NCBI RefSeq assembly: GCF_028858725.1
Contig: NC_084763.1
Location: forward strand, 9,238,001-9,302,000
Direction of reading: 5' to 3'
Origin: Colius striatus
Lineage: Eukaryota; Chordata; Aves; Coliiformes; Coliidae
DNA length: 64,000 nucleotides
The notes beneath the pieces were generated by a model. That model was not told the origin of the DNA, searched no databases, and was given only the letters and a program-made list of their open reading frames with translations. The number at the start of each line of letters is the position of its first letter. Position 1 is the stretch's first letter. Positions 11,775 to 24,300 of the stretch are shown piece after piece. The translations under genes were made by a program, and so were the position numbers.

Positions 11775-14469
11775 CCTTCGGTTCCTACAGGTGTGACTAA
11801 GCATACTTAGTGATCCAGGAATGATATCACTGCTGAGCCCATAAAAATATCAAGAACGTGTTAGAGGTTCACGCAATGTTCTTGGGGAGATTTGTGGCAC
11901 ACAGTGACATCAAATACATGCTGGTTCAAGGCTCTTGGTATTCTATGACTTTTCTGTCTGTAGTGTACTTTGAGTCCACTAAACTTTGGCTGGGTATCAG
12001 AGCAGTCTTTCAAGAAGTAGGAATGACCTGTGTATCTAGGAAGCATATAGGTTTTTAGTGGGTGTTTTTTTTCCTTCCTCCTCTGTCACCATTTAAATTA
12101 TTCCTCCCATCCTCTTGCTTATTTTTTTCCTAGAAAATTCCATGTCAATGTGCACTGTTTTCTCTCAGCATTCTGCTTGGCCACCCTGAAAAATTCTCTG
12201 TAACCTGTTTTTTAAATGTCAGTTTGATTTGAGGTGTCAGTTCGATCCTGCCCGAAATAGTAAATGTAAACATGTTAAACAGGTCTTGTGCTTTCCTTGA
12301 ACAGAGCCTGATCAACTCCTACTGAAGCCAGCAAGAAGAATCTTCCTGACTTGTGACAGGGCTGGGTTGATGTACCAGTAGCACTAATTCATTACCCCCC
12401 AGGCCTCCTCTGACAATGCAAACTGAAGTTCATTCTGCTTTATCTAAGAAAAGAAATTAAATTGATTAGATACTTTCAAAATATAGCAGCTTAATTGCTT
12501 TCAGGCTTTTGCAAAGTCTCCAGCTGGGTAAACTACTAATCTTTTGCAGTTATTCTCATAATTATCAAATTATAATTATGCCTGTTTTCTGATGATTGAT
12601 CATGGTTCAGAACGACTCACACGTGTATTCCTTGATACATGGACCTAGGCCTGATCTAATAAAAAACACTGCATCTTCAACGGGAGATGATAAAGACCTG
12701 CTGAGATACATGAGCAGAGAATCTGTCTCAGAATATTAAATGGGTTCAAATGTGTAAAGCTGAGTTCCCAACAGAGCCCTTCTGATATCTTACCAAGCCC
12801 CTCTGTGAGTCCTATCAACAAAATGCCTCCATACATTGTTAATTAGATATCTCACCCACGTCTTTGGGATGTGAAAGGAGTGTTTACTCTAGTCATGTAG
12901 CTAATATATTGGAAAGATTCTGGCCTACCAAACAATGCTTTTAACAAAAACTGAGGTAGAGCCATGTTGTTCCTCTTGACCCAGGTTAAACTCATGCATG
13001 AAACATCTGTCTTTTTGTTTCTTTCTCTTCAGAATGCAGATATTTTTCCAGACTAAATAAGAAGCCCCAAACTGCATGAAAATCTTGGTGTGAAAGATGC
13101 TGAGAAAGAGGGGAGAAACTGCAGAGGGATGGGAATGCAAAGGCAGCTTCAGGGAGCTCCCCTGTGAGGGTGTTCCCTCTTGAATGAGGACTCATGAGAT
13201 GAGTGGAGGGGTTCACCACCACAGGGCAGATGCTAGGCATCATGTGGGAGAAGTTGCCAGCAAGTTTCTTCTTATCTCTCCTGTTAGAGTTGTTCTCATC
13301 TAAATCTTTGAATATTTGTTCAGTATCTGACTGTATATCCCTAGAGTTTTCAGATCTACATCAAGACCTTGCTCTAAGCACGTTCCCTAACCTTGTGGCT
13401 GTGATGCCTCCCTTTTCTCTTTCATCCAGGAGATGTTCTCTGCATGCAGAAAGCTTGCTGCAGGATTTTGTTTGACAATAATTATTTACAGATGATACTA
13501 ACTACACTGTGTCTCGTGGAAATAACCAATTAACAGCCTGGTTTTTGGAGGATATGCAGGGAATTGCCTAGGATTCCTGAAGGAGTGACAACATTTGACT
13601 TTCCTTTATGAAACATCCTACACTCGTGGCATTTTATAAACACTGCAACACTGAGTTCACCTTTAAATTGTTATTTTGGCACCGAGTCAAATCTGAGCAA
13701 TCTTCTTCCACCTATCTTACATCTATACAAATCAGTAATTCCCCTGTCTAGGTTTTTAAAAACTCTCTTGGAGTAATCCTTCTCTCCTGAATGAGGAGAT
13801 TAAGCCATGGGCTCCAAATGGGACTTAGTGATATTTTCCTACTTGATCACTTTAGAGTCTTTTCTCACTCTATGGTAGCTTCATAAAGTACCTTTTAGCT
13901 TTTAGCATGATCAAGGGAGTCTGACTTCTCTTTAATTTTCTGTGTAATGCATTTCAGGGACCCAAATCCCTTAAGTCAAGGACATTTTATTAATTTACAG
14001 CTACCAGATTTTTTCCCTTTGACATTAGTCTGTACTGCCCAGTAGATAGTTTTCCAGTCATGCCATGAATTATGGACCCCATCTTTGTAAAACCATGAGC
14101 ATGTGTGAAAGCAGCAGAGTGGCAACCCAGCTACTGGTGAGTGGACTTGGGTTGTCTGCAAGCTGCCAGTGTGTCTGTTGTCTGCTGCTTCAACATGATG
14201 TTGTCATGTGAGACCTAACAATAGTGAGAGCCATGGTGCCTTGGGTAAAAAGGAGAGAGGTTTATACTTCAACAAGTACTGCTTGTATAACTCTATCGTC
14301 AGTATTGGTCTCAGCCCAAAAGTCTGAACACAAGCAAAAAGGCCAGCTGTCACCTTGCACTTTTGTGAAACCTGTGATGCAAGTTGGTAAAACAGGAGTG
14401 GGAATGATGTTGAAATGTCAAAAGAACAAGGTAGTTTTAATGGAAATTACAGTCAAGTGACTGTGATGA
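11775..14469. other. Intergenic, nothing recognised
   Basis: Unique-looking AT-rich DNA. Open frames are short and resemble no known protein. Confidence 0.5.
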
Positions 14470-14825
14470 ACTGCCTATGTCTGCCAAATGACAAAGAAAC
14501 TAGTTGGAAGATAGTTCTTAGAGGGAGGGAGGGTGGCCACCAGCACATGGACCACCAACTCCAATTACAGCCCAGACTTTGAACAAGGAGGAAAAGTCAA
14601 AGTGGGCATGCATGTTAATTTATATGCTAGGCAAAGACATTTTGACCAATTATTGTAAAAGGGAGTGTATAACCTTGTAACTTTTGTGTATAAATACAGT
14701 GCAGAAACCCTTGTGAGGCGTGCTTGCTTTGGGGAGTTTCCACCGAGCACCCAAGACTGCACAAATCTGAAATAAATAAGCAATGTCTCTCCTGAGTGTG
14801 GGGTTATTGATGAGTTGTCTACCAG
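14470..14825 (+). mobile_element. Probable LTR of an avian retroelement (approximate ends)
   Basis: The segment has LTR-like architecture in + orientation. There is a CCAAT-like box (gaccaat, 14644-14650) and a strong TATA box, TATAAATA, at 14689-14696. AATAAA(TAA) follows at 14771-14779, then a gtgtgg-type GT-rich stretch. A TATA-to-poly(A) signal distance of about 75 bp is typical of a short LTR R region. The text between (cttgctttggggagtttcc, gagcacccaagactgcac) also resembles bird LTRs. I could not fix TG/CA ends or a target-site duplication, and there are no internal retroviral sequences. The alternative is a chance promoter-like segment. Confidence 0.5.
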
Positions 14826-16185
14826 GTGATGAATGAATCCACTTTTTGGATAACAGGGAGAGCACGCTCATGCCTGAAAGTTCATTTACTTTTCCAGCTT
14901 TAACAGCTTGACTTACAGTGTTATCTCTCCAAATGACTGTCCCTCGCTGGTGCTCTTCATATTACATCTCCTCACTGCAAAGGCACGGCCCATTAGCATG
15001 ATTCAAAATGAGGGGAACCAGCTCCTCATGCCCTTAAAGAGCTTGCACAAAAAGTCTTGCCTTGCCTTGCCTTTAGATCTCAATAAACAGCCATAGCTCA
15101 GACTAGGAGGGCTCTCTTGTAACAAAAAACTTGTTTCTGACCCATGCAGGAAGGTCTGGTCAGTCTGATCATTGTATCTGCTGAATGTATTCAAATTTAT
15201 TCATAGCAAGAGTATTTCAGGGGACGGGATTTGATGCAGATTTATAATGTATTTTAAGTAGTTCTCTCCTTTCTCTCCTTTTCCCATTTTCTCCATTCTC
15301 CTTGCATTGGCAGGCAGTAAGAATACCTCTTTTCTGCTTTCCTTTTTACCATCTCCAACAATCTGAAATCACAGGTTGTTCTTTTCTGTATTCTTTCCTC
15401 CTCTTGTTTTGCAGAGTGATCTCAACAGAGAGCAACCATGACACTTAGTAAAGCCTCAGCTCTTCTGACAAATGCTTCACCACATACATTTCTGGGATCA
15501 TATCAGCCTCCTGACCCCACCAGCCATGTTGTTGTCAGTAATCAGACATCATCTGGCTAACAAACACACTCAAGGCTTTCTTCTGTTCAGATATTTGCAG
15601 CTGATGAGCTCGCCAATTATAACAGAATTTCTTGTAATTGGTGTAATTGATTATTAGCACACAGCGTGGCACATTTCACCACGTTTCTGCTCTTTGCCTT
15701 CTGAAGATCATCCAGTTCTATGTGATGCCTCAGACTCTGTTCATTTTTATTGAATTTATTATATCTGCTGAATCTTAGCCCATTTTCATTTGCCTCGCTT
15801 GAGTCTAAATTGACAGTTAAGCTTCTAATTACTTACCACTATAAACAACTCAGTCTGAGGAATCATCGATGTCTATTTGCAAATTCATGCTTGTGATTGT
15901 ATGCCTAACCCTCTCCTCCCATATTTTATGCATACTCGGAATAAGATGCCGTCAAACATGACAAAAGATTATCTAACGAACCATTCAGCTATACTGCTTA
16001 TCTAAATTGAACACTGTGTAAAATAAATTACAGTTTGCTAACAAAAATGAAACATGCTTTACCTTACACTAAAAATTGTGTTTACTACCCAAATCAATCA
16101 TGTTTCCCGAGGTTGATGAATAAACTAAACTCTCTGCTTCTATAAGCACCAGAGTCTGGGTTTGGAAGGTAGAGACAAACAGCTT
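14826..16185. other. Intergenic, nothing recognised
   Basis: AT-rich, no recognised exon, RNA gene or repeat. Confidence 0.5.
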
Positions 16186-16870
16186 CACAGAATCACACAG
16201 AATCACAGAATAGTAGGGACTGGAAGGGACCTCTAGAGATCATCCAGTCCAACTCCTCTGCAGAAGCAGGTCCACCTAGATCAAGTCACACAGGAACCTG
16301 TCCAGGTGAGTCTTGAAGACATCCAAGGAAGGAGCATCCACACCCTACCTGGGCAGCCTGTGCCAGGGCTCCCTCACCTCAACAGTAAAATAGCTTTTCC
16401 TTATGTTTAAATGAAACTTTTTGTATTTCAGCTCCTTTCCATTATCCCTTGTCCTGTCACTACATAAAACAGAAAAAAAGTGCTGCCCCAGCCTCCTGAC
16501 ATCCACCATTTAGATATTTGTAAGTATTAATGAGTTCCTCCTGCAGTTTGCTCTTCTCCAAACTGAGCAGCCCCAGTTCCCACAGCCTTTCCTCATAAGA
16601 TGCTCCAGTCCCCTGATCATCTTGGTAACCCTGTGCTGGACTCTAGCAGTTCCCTGTCCTTCTTGAACTGAGGAGCCCAGAACTGGACACAGGACTCCAG
16701 ATGAGCCCTCACCAGGGCAGAGTAGAGGGGGAGAAGAACCTCCCTTGACCTGCTGCCCACACACTTCTTGATGCATCCCAGGATGCCATTGGCCTTCTTG
16801 GCCACGAGGACACATTGCTGGCTCATGGTTAGTTTATTATCAAGCAGAACTCTGAGGAGTTACCCCAAAG
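16186..16870 (-). mobile_element. CR1 LINE, ORF2 C-terminus and 3' UTR
   Basis: The 3' end is at about 16186 (repeats of agaatcaca). The minus-strand frame at 16826-16617 gives [40 protein letters not shown] and [18 protein letters not shown], a well-preserved CR1 tail; the downstream 3' UTR (ggtggacctgcttctgcag and so on, in reverse) is complete. It is one of the better-preserved copies in the window, though frame-broken before 16617. Confidence 0.9.
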
Positions 16871-19604
16871 CACTCAGATCTTGTGAAACTCTCTGCCAAA
16901 GTCACTCTGAAAACGTTCTTTTTTTTAGTTAGGTAATTTGTTTCTACGTTTTATATAGAGGCCTGTGGTTTGAGAGAGGATTTTCACCATTTCCTGAACC
17001 TTGTAGTGTCAAGAAAACAGGAACTCTGAATCCATATAAAAGCTTTTTGGTATTCAAGTGCCAGGGCTTGAACTAAAATAAGTATTAGGCTTGCTTTTGC
17101 TACTCCTGTTTACGTGTGCTTCTTAGAGATTGCTATCAGTAGGGGTCTGATGCTTGCAATAACCAGTACTCTAAAAACATATTGTGTGAGTCCATTTATG
17201 TGCCTGATTCCCACTAAAACTACTCACATTTAAAAGTCTTGGTAACTTCTAGGGTACGAACCTTCTTTCTTTCATGCCTTGTAAGTCTTAGAGGTGTCTA
17301 AGACTTTTTTTTTTTGAGTGGGAGTCAAATCATCCTGTGTCACATCAAAAGGGCTAATTATTTTTTCCATGAAAGCTGTTTTTCAAGAAAGAAAACCCCA
17401 AACCAGGCACAGACTACCTTGATCAGCAGCATGCAGGAGGATGTAAAATGCTTCTAGGTAGGCTTCTACTTTGCTATTCTTCCATAGTTGCAATGTGGAA
17501 TATTGTGAATATACCTATCCAATGATCTAGATGTTAAATTTTTGCATTAGGGTTTGGTTTTTTTCTTCCAAAGTAAAAATAATAAAGGAGACAGAAATTT
17601 CAAAGGCAAAACCAAGATGAAAGACAAAAACATTGCTTTACAGTTTTAGTAACAGATGGAAATCTGGACTGAGAGAATTGAACTTTAAATTACATCAAAA
17701 AATGTCCAAGAGCAAGTTAAATAGCTTCCTCATTCAGATTTTATTTGAACCTGTCACAGAAAGGACACATTTTCTGTTCTCTTGAATTAATGTACTATTT
17801 TCAAAAGTATTCTAGTCCTATGCTGTTTGATGTGACTTTTCTGAGGGATGTCTATCTGATTTTCTCATGCTTCCTGGGAATCTATAATCATATAAGACTT
17901 TATCATCATACAGGATTATATGTCCTAACAGTCATGCATACAAATATTTCTGGTTGCTGTGGGAATGTCTGAAGGATCTCACAGATGAATCTTGAGTGTT
18001 AAAGCTGATGAAAAACAACTCCTCATGGGCTGTTGTGGACAAATCAGATGATTGCCCTCTTTTTCTTGTATTCAGACTCTCTCTCTGGGCATTTGGACCT
18101 TGACATTGACTTTTGCTACCTCTCCTTATGAGTGTGGGGCTTTCTGTGACATTTTTGTCACCATTAAGCAACCAAACAGTCAACAGATGTAGAGGAGGTT
18201 GCAGTCATAGAATAAGAAACTTACTGAGTAGGCTGAAATTCCCTAAGTCGCTCTCCTGAGAGACAAAAGTGGGCCATGCAAAGGTTTTCCAGACTAATGG
18301 GAAAACTCAGCTTTTTCTGTTTCTTTACGACTAAAGTTTTGGAGACTATGAAACGGTAGGAAAAAGCCATCTCCTGCACAGTAAGAAAGCAGGATAGAAA
18401 ATGAAATTGCTTATTTCTGTACTGAAAACCTTGGAAGGAATGCAGACAAAAATAACGTGATCCTTGTATGAGGAAAGGCATCATGTTAATGTCCAGAGGA
18501 AAAGGGATATGAACAACGTATAAATGGTACATAACAGAAGAATGAATGAAACAAAAAGGCTACTTCTTTGAAAATCAAGGAGTGTTGACTTCATTTAAGG
18601 CTGGAGTCCTACATTTACTCATGTACAAGCTTAATTTGGATGGGATAATTCATGTGGTGACCCCAGTGAATAATAGGTAAGTTTTAGTGGGCTTTGAGCT
18701 ATGTTAAATTTGGAAATCAAAGAAGTGCTCAGAAATATTATCTGATTTCCAGGTACTAAGCCTACAAACCTCATTAATTGTTCAAAAGTAGGTAGCTGGT
18801 GTGTATACATCAGGCAAAAAACCATAAAAACCCAGTCTGTATTTCTCTGAGACTTAAACTGAACACTCCTCTTTTGGAAAAGTTATAACATGCCCACAAG
18901 AAAAGAGATGTTGTCTAGTTCTTATATACAATCTATTCAAGACCACTGCTCTAAAGGCTGGTGTAGATTCATCGTTTTAATTAAGTTGTTACCAAAATTT
19001 AGGCATAGCAGAACTTCATAATAATAAAAAGAGAAACCTTATTTATTTTCCTGAGAGTACAAACCCGCAGGATTTTATGTATCTCCTACTTAAGAAAAAA
19101 AAGATTTTTGTAATATAGGTAATTATGAGTAAATTTTATTCAGTTCTTGTTTTGCAGGGAACAAACTGATTGCAAAGGATAATAATAATAAAAAACCCTG
19201 TTTAAACTGACTCCACTTGAAGTAAGAAGGCCATTTTTTTACTGAGGGGAAACAAACACCCTTGCCACACAGCTGGTTAGTGTGTATTATCATGCAAATG
19301 TTATAAGCTGCCTTGCAGTAAAATGAACCTTGAAATCAATATCATCCAATCATTCGCTGAACCTGTGTGAGAATGGGTCTCCTTAAACTTGAGAACAGTG
19401 TGGGGGCAGGATGCCCCAAGGATGAGGGGATGTCCAGCTGCTTGGATGCTGTGCAGCAAAGCTCTGCCTGATGGATGGTGCTCTGTGGACCCTTCAATGA
19501 GTTTACAACACTAGACCACCAACAAAACACTTTCAGAATGACTTTGGCAGAGAATTTTTTGAGATATGAGTACTTTGGGGTAACTCTGACCCAAGATAAT
19601 CATG
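16871..19604. other. Intergenic, nothing recognised
   Basis: AT-rich DNA with only chance-size frames (for example 103 codons at 18532-18221 minus, no similarity recognised). A poly-T run (10 T) lies near 17306. Confidence 0.5.
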
Positions 19605-20031
19605 AAAAGGTCTACCAAGATGGTTAGAGGACTGGGACATCTCTTTTATGAGGAAAGGTTGAAATATCTGGGGCTGTTTAGCCTGGAGAAGATTGAGGGG
19701 CGACCTTATCGACACTTGAAGGGAGGATGTTGTGAGGATGGGGCCAGTCTTTTTTCTGTGGTGCCTAGTGATAGGATAAGGGGTAGCAGACACAAGCTGG
19801 AATACAGGAAGAACATGAGGAGAAACTTCTTTGATGTTCAAGTGAGGGAGTCCTGGCTCAGGCTGCCCAGGGAGGATGTTTGGTCTCATTTTCTGAAGGT
19901 TTTCAAACCCACCTGGATGTGTTCCTGTGCACCCTTGATGGAGGTGAACCTGCTTTAGCAGGGGATAGTATTGAAAGATCTCTACAGGTCCCTTCCAGCC
20001 CTGATCATTCTGGGATTCTATGATTCTGTGA
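19605..20031 (+). mobile_element. CR1 LINE 3' end with open frame
   Basis: The + frame 19602-19958 (118 codons) reads [69 protein letters not shown]: the last part of CR1 ORF2 without a stop. The element ends in ccttccagccctgatcattc, then gggattctatgattctgtga at about 20030. The 5' truncation point is near 19605. Confidence 0.9.
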
Positions 20032-20260
20032 GCAGATATTTTTATCTAAACATAATTTGAGTTTTATGGTTTCACTCAGGTCTTTCTTCACCTCTGACTT
20101 TGTCTAAAGATGCATATGGTTCCCTGCATGATTTCAGTGACATAGATGATTTACACAGGGCATAACCCAGGGAAATGTTGCTGTGTGGGCAGTGAGATTG
20201 ATCTGTGCTAACAAAGTGCCCTGCATGGCAGCTCCCTGTAGGGTCCCCAAAACAGTGCTC

Positions 20261-20348
20261 AGGGCTTTTGTCATAGAGGTATTTGAGGATCTGTGTGCGT
20301 CATGCATCCTCAGGGCTTTTGTCATAGAGGTATTTGAGGATCTGTGTG
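20261..20348 (+). repeat. Tandem duplication, 51-bp period, about 1.7 copies
   Basis: The block beginning agggcttttgtcatagagg at 20261 recurs at 20312 and stays near-identical through ggtatttgaggatctgtgtg. The period is 51 bp, so the copies stay in frame inside a 68-codon + frame (20183-20389) that otherwise has no recognisable similarity. A recent local duplication is the simplest reading. Confidence 0.9.
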
Positions 20349-21281
20349 TATCATCAGGATCTGGGAGGGGTTGGCAAACCTTTCATTAATATGGTAGCCC
20401 AGAAATAAATGGCTGTGAGGACGTGTCACATGAAAGCCCTGCAGGTACACTAGGATGCCACCAATGTGTAAGATAGCAGAGCAGGGAAGGGGAGAATGAG
20501 CTGCAGGGGATCGTGTGGCTGAGAGGACTGATGTGAGCTGAGCAGTGGATCCAGGAGATGTGGGAGGCAGTAACACAGCCTTTCAGTCTCCTCTTCTCAG
20601 GCTATGACTTCAAGTGGATGTGTATAAAACTCAGGTATAATTACATAGAGTGACCATGTGTTCTTGTTGGAAAAATGCCTGTTTAGGTTCAAAGTGAGGT
20701 CATTACTCCGTAATTACCTGTAAATACTCTTTAGCAGTTATCTGAGCCAGATGGTACAGTAGGTGACTTTTAGTGACTCCTGAAAAATAGAAAAGACTCT
20801 GACTAGACATCATTTACTTTGCTTTTTGCCATTTGGAGGACATATGCATTACAGCTTGCTTGAAAACAGAGGACCAAAATGAGCCCTCACAACAGTGGCA
20901 TGCAAGCTCCTTGTACTGGGTTTGACACCAGCAGTGTGCAATTGCTGAAGCTGCAATTCCAATCCAAAATACGTGTGCTGTTCAACAGAAGCAACATGCA
21001 GTGTCTTTCCAGCATGTGTCCATCTACTCAAGATGCATATGACTTGGGGGGGGACCTCTGCTTTCTTCCACAGATGCTGGTGTGCCTTTGGGAAACGTCA
21101 TCTGTACTAGATGTATTCGGGTTTGGACAGGACCTGCATCTCCTGCCCTCCATCACTCCTATCCCGAAAAGTGCCTCCCAGCCTTCGAGTTCTTCTTTCC
21201 CTAAGGATAATTAGGAACAGTTAGATTTAAGAGACATGAAAATAGGTGGTCATTTTAGACATTGTGTTCTCTCTCTTTTTT
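20349..21281. other. 3' flank of NPSR1, no exon recognised
   Basis: This would hold the 3' UTR if the read-through stop at 21282 is used. No minus-strand AATAAA was noticed close to the stop, and no tail exon resembling mammalian NPSR1 was found. Confidence 0.45.
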
Positions 21282-21318
21282 TTAGGAGGTAGCCAAAGTG
21301 ACAGTAAAGAAGCAACAC
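21282..21318 (-). CDS. NPSR1: Possible NPSR1 read-through C-terminal tail (12 codons incl. shared Arg, then stop)
   Basis: If exon 8 is not spliced at AG|gtgttg, the frame adds Arg (shared codon), then [11 protein letters not shown], then TAA. Two cysteines right after the helix 8 start would fit a palmitoylation site, which many class A receptors carry, but this is inference. I found no exon resembling the mammalian tail (...EMQILSKPEFI) between here and position 1, and no AATAAA on the minus strand close downstream. This may be intron sequence that happens to be open for 12 codons. Confidence 0.4.
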
Positions 21319-24300
21319 CTGAAAGGAGGGCAGAGGCTGTTGCTGAAGAGGCAGTAGATGAGGGGGTTGATGGCACTGTTCAAGGCTGGCAAGTTCTGAA
21401 TGATCACGGATGCATAGAAACGCTCTTTGGTCTCAGGGAGTATGTTGAAGTTGTCCAGGATATCAAAAAGAAAGTAAGGGCTCCAGCAGAGAACAAATGC
21501 TGGAAGGGAGAGGAAGAGCTTGACGTTAGATAGTTTAGCTATTTAGGGAGGTGATCACAAGCACTATCATAACACATAAATATTTGTTCATGCAAAAAAC
21601 ACTCTCTCCTTATTCAGGGTCTTATTTAAGAGAATAGTTATTAGACTGTGCTTTTATTTGTCTTTATTTTTATTTTAATGCCCATAAAATATATTATGTG
21701 TGCTCTTCTAAGTGTTTAGAGTGCTCCCTTTAGACACGTTGAGGCACTTCCAAACACGGCACACACATAAAGGGTAAATAGGTAGCCAGTTAAAGCATCA
21801 TCAGTTATAGTGATGTGCTCTCTTAATGGTCTCCTGAGTGAGCAGCCAATCTAAACCCACACACCAATGAAGTGCTGCACTCTGACAGTGCTGCCTATCA
21901 CAGCCACCTATTAAAAAAGAGCTCTTAGACACCCAGGAGCAAGGAATGACACTCTTTCACACCACATTATGGCAGAAAAGTGTATCGTTTTGCATGCTGG
22001 TTGGAAATACTGAGGAAATGGAGCTTACAGGAAGACTCACTGATTCCTGTGCTTCAATTTGAGAGATGGATTTGGGGAAAGGAAGGGAAGACTGCACTGT
22101 TTATAACCCCTGCTTTTGTTCAGAGGCAGTAGGAATAAAAAAACCCAAACCCATAGATTTGCGTTTATTTGCAGGCATAGGGAATGAATCTGTCCCTCAC
22201 ACATTTCTGTGTCATTTCCCTTCACAAAGGCTTTTGATTCACAATTTACACAGAAACTCTGGGACAGGCAGTTCACTCAACTGATCTCCGAGTACCTGGG
22301 TTGCAAATGTACAAGTATCTGTGAAATCAGCTGCACAATCTCTCTCTGACCCAAATGGGACAGCAGAACTGCCTCATGCTTCCTTTCTTGTCACATTAAT
22401 GAGTATTTCTCTGCTGGCCATTAGCTGAGCGCTCACTGAACGTGCAAGGAAGAGGTAAAACCTCCTTTTGTTTTCTCAAGTAACCAAACTGGCAGATGCA
22501 CAGATACCAGCAAAATAGCAATACACAGTGTCAGTGTATGGGGCATAACACTGAACACATAGAACTGTAAATGGCTTTAATGCCTTAATCTGTTTGCGTG
22601 TCAAGGGATGCTTGGTGCCTAATTTTATCAAGGTCCTTTGAAATACTGAGCAGCCAGGTGAGCTCTTAACATCTGATGGCATTGTAATAGTAGCTGTTTC
22701 TGACAAAAGCTTTCTCTGACTGCCATGCAGAAAAGTTCAGACATGGAGGAAGCATTCTTGGGCTTCTGAAGAACATGAATCACGCCAGCCTCTCATGTCT
22801 GCAGATGCTACTGCTAAATGGTGAGCTAAGTACCTCAGTAGTAGCTACTATCACAATATCATCGAGTCTGAATTCTGTGTAGCATTGGAAAGAGGACTGA
22901 TATCTTTTTCAGTGGTAGGAGATGGCTGTCAGCCCTTGGGAGTAAATAGCTTCAGTTGCCTGCCTGCCTGTCTCCAGCAGCTAATCACAAACCCTGTGTG
23001 ATGCTGCTTTTATTTATCAAGATGAAATGTCAGCCTCCTAATTCCATCAGGATAATGTCATCTCCCTGGGAGACGGAGGACACCTGCACTGAGTCATCTG
23101 CTGCCCAGTTGGGAAAGGAGAGCTCGTTCTTCCCGCCTTGGAGGATTCTCTGCATCCCTTTCTTCTCCTTCCTCTCCCTTGCACAGTCCCAGTAGCTAAC
23201 ATGCCATGCATAGTCTATACACTCAAAGACAACTCAGTTGCCAAGTCTTTTGGCAGCCTGAGTGGGAAGCTGGTCACCCTTTCCTTTGTTCATTTTAGGC
23301 AACGTCTTTCCCTTACTTGACACATGAGGGGCTGCACATAGCATTTCATTTGAGGCTTATGTCAAATGCTTAAAATAGGAGACTGTCAGCCAGAGGAGAA
23401 GGCAAGGACAAGGTCAGAAGGCAGGTCAGGAGGTCTAAGTAAAGCCCCTTTTCTGAGCCATCTACTGCATTTTGTCCTCTGATGATACAGGGAATTGAGG
23501 AAGACCAGCTTCCTAAGGTCAGCACCCTCCCTAGCTACCAGCGATGGAGCTTGGCACTTACCAAGGATAATTACGATGCTGTACTTGATTGCTTTCACTT
23601 TCGCCCTGGATATGAACCCACGACTGGTGTAGCCAGCAGAGGTTTTGCCACCTGGGGAAAGAACTGTTCAGTTAGTAAAAGAGGGGGACGGGTGCACAGA
23701 TGTGTCAGCAGGTACCTCCTCAGGCAGGGCAGCCTGGCATCAGCCAGGGGCTCAGCAGTTCCTGAATTTCAGACCCTTGCAAACCTGCTCCAGTTTGACA
23801 CTCAGCAGCTGAACCACCTAAAATCTAAAGAAGAAATGTAAGCAGAAGAGATCAACTTGAAGCATTGAGGCAGCTAGGTATTCCTGATCCTTGACATTTT
23901 ATGAGAAAAAACACTGCTTATATGACCAACTGTATCAGCCTAATAAAACTATGCACCACCAGAGCTACAAAAAAACAGCCAGAGTGGTGTCATAGGAGAC
24001 ATTTTCTGAAAGGAACTGGCAGCTATACTTAGGAACATAGAAGAAATTACCTGGCAAAACAGATGACCTGTTCACTTTTAACTGCATTTCAGTCAGAAGG
24101 ATTTTAAAAGCTACATACTTCATTCCCTTAACCTCTTACACTTTTTGATGTTTTGGATAATCAGTTATGCATTTTACTCCTCGTGTTGACTCAATAATGA
24201 GGCACGAAATACTGTTAGGCTAACTTTTCAGACATGAACTGTGGCTTGAATAGAAAAGCAAATCCTCTTCAGTCTCACACCAAGGCTGGTTGATCTCATT

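Noticed and set aside
1..21000. Search for the mammal-like NPSR1 tail exon and for the neighbouring gene DPY19L1
   Set aside because: No minus-strand text resembling the tail and no recognisable DPY19L1 exon on the plus strand; they may lie outside the window.
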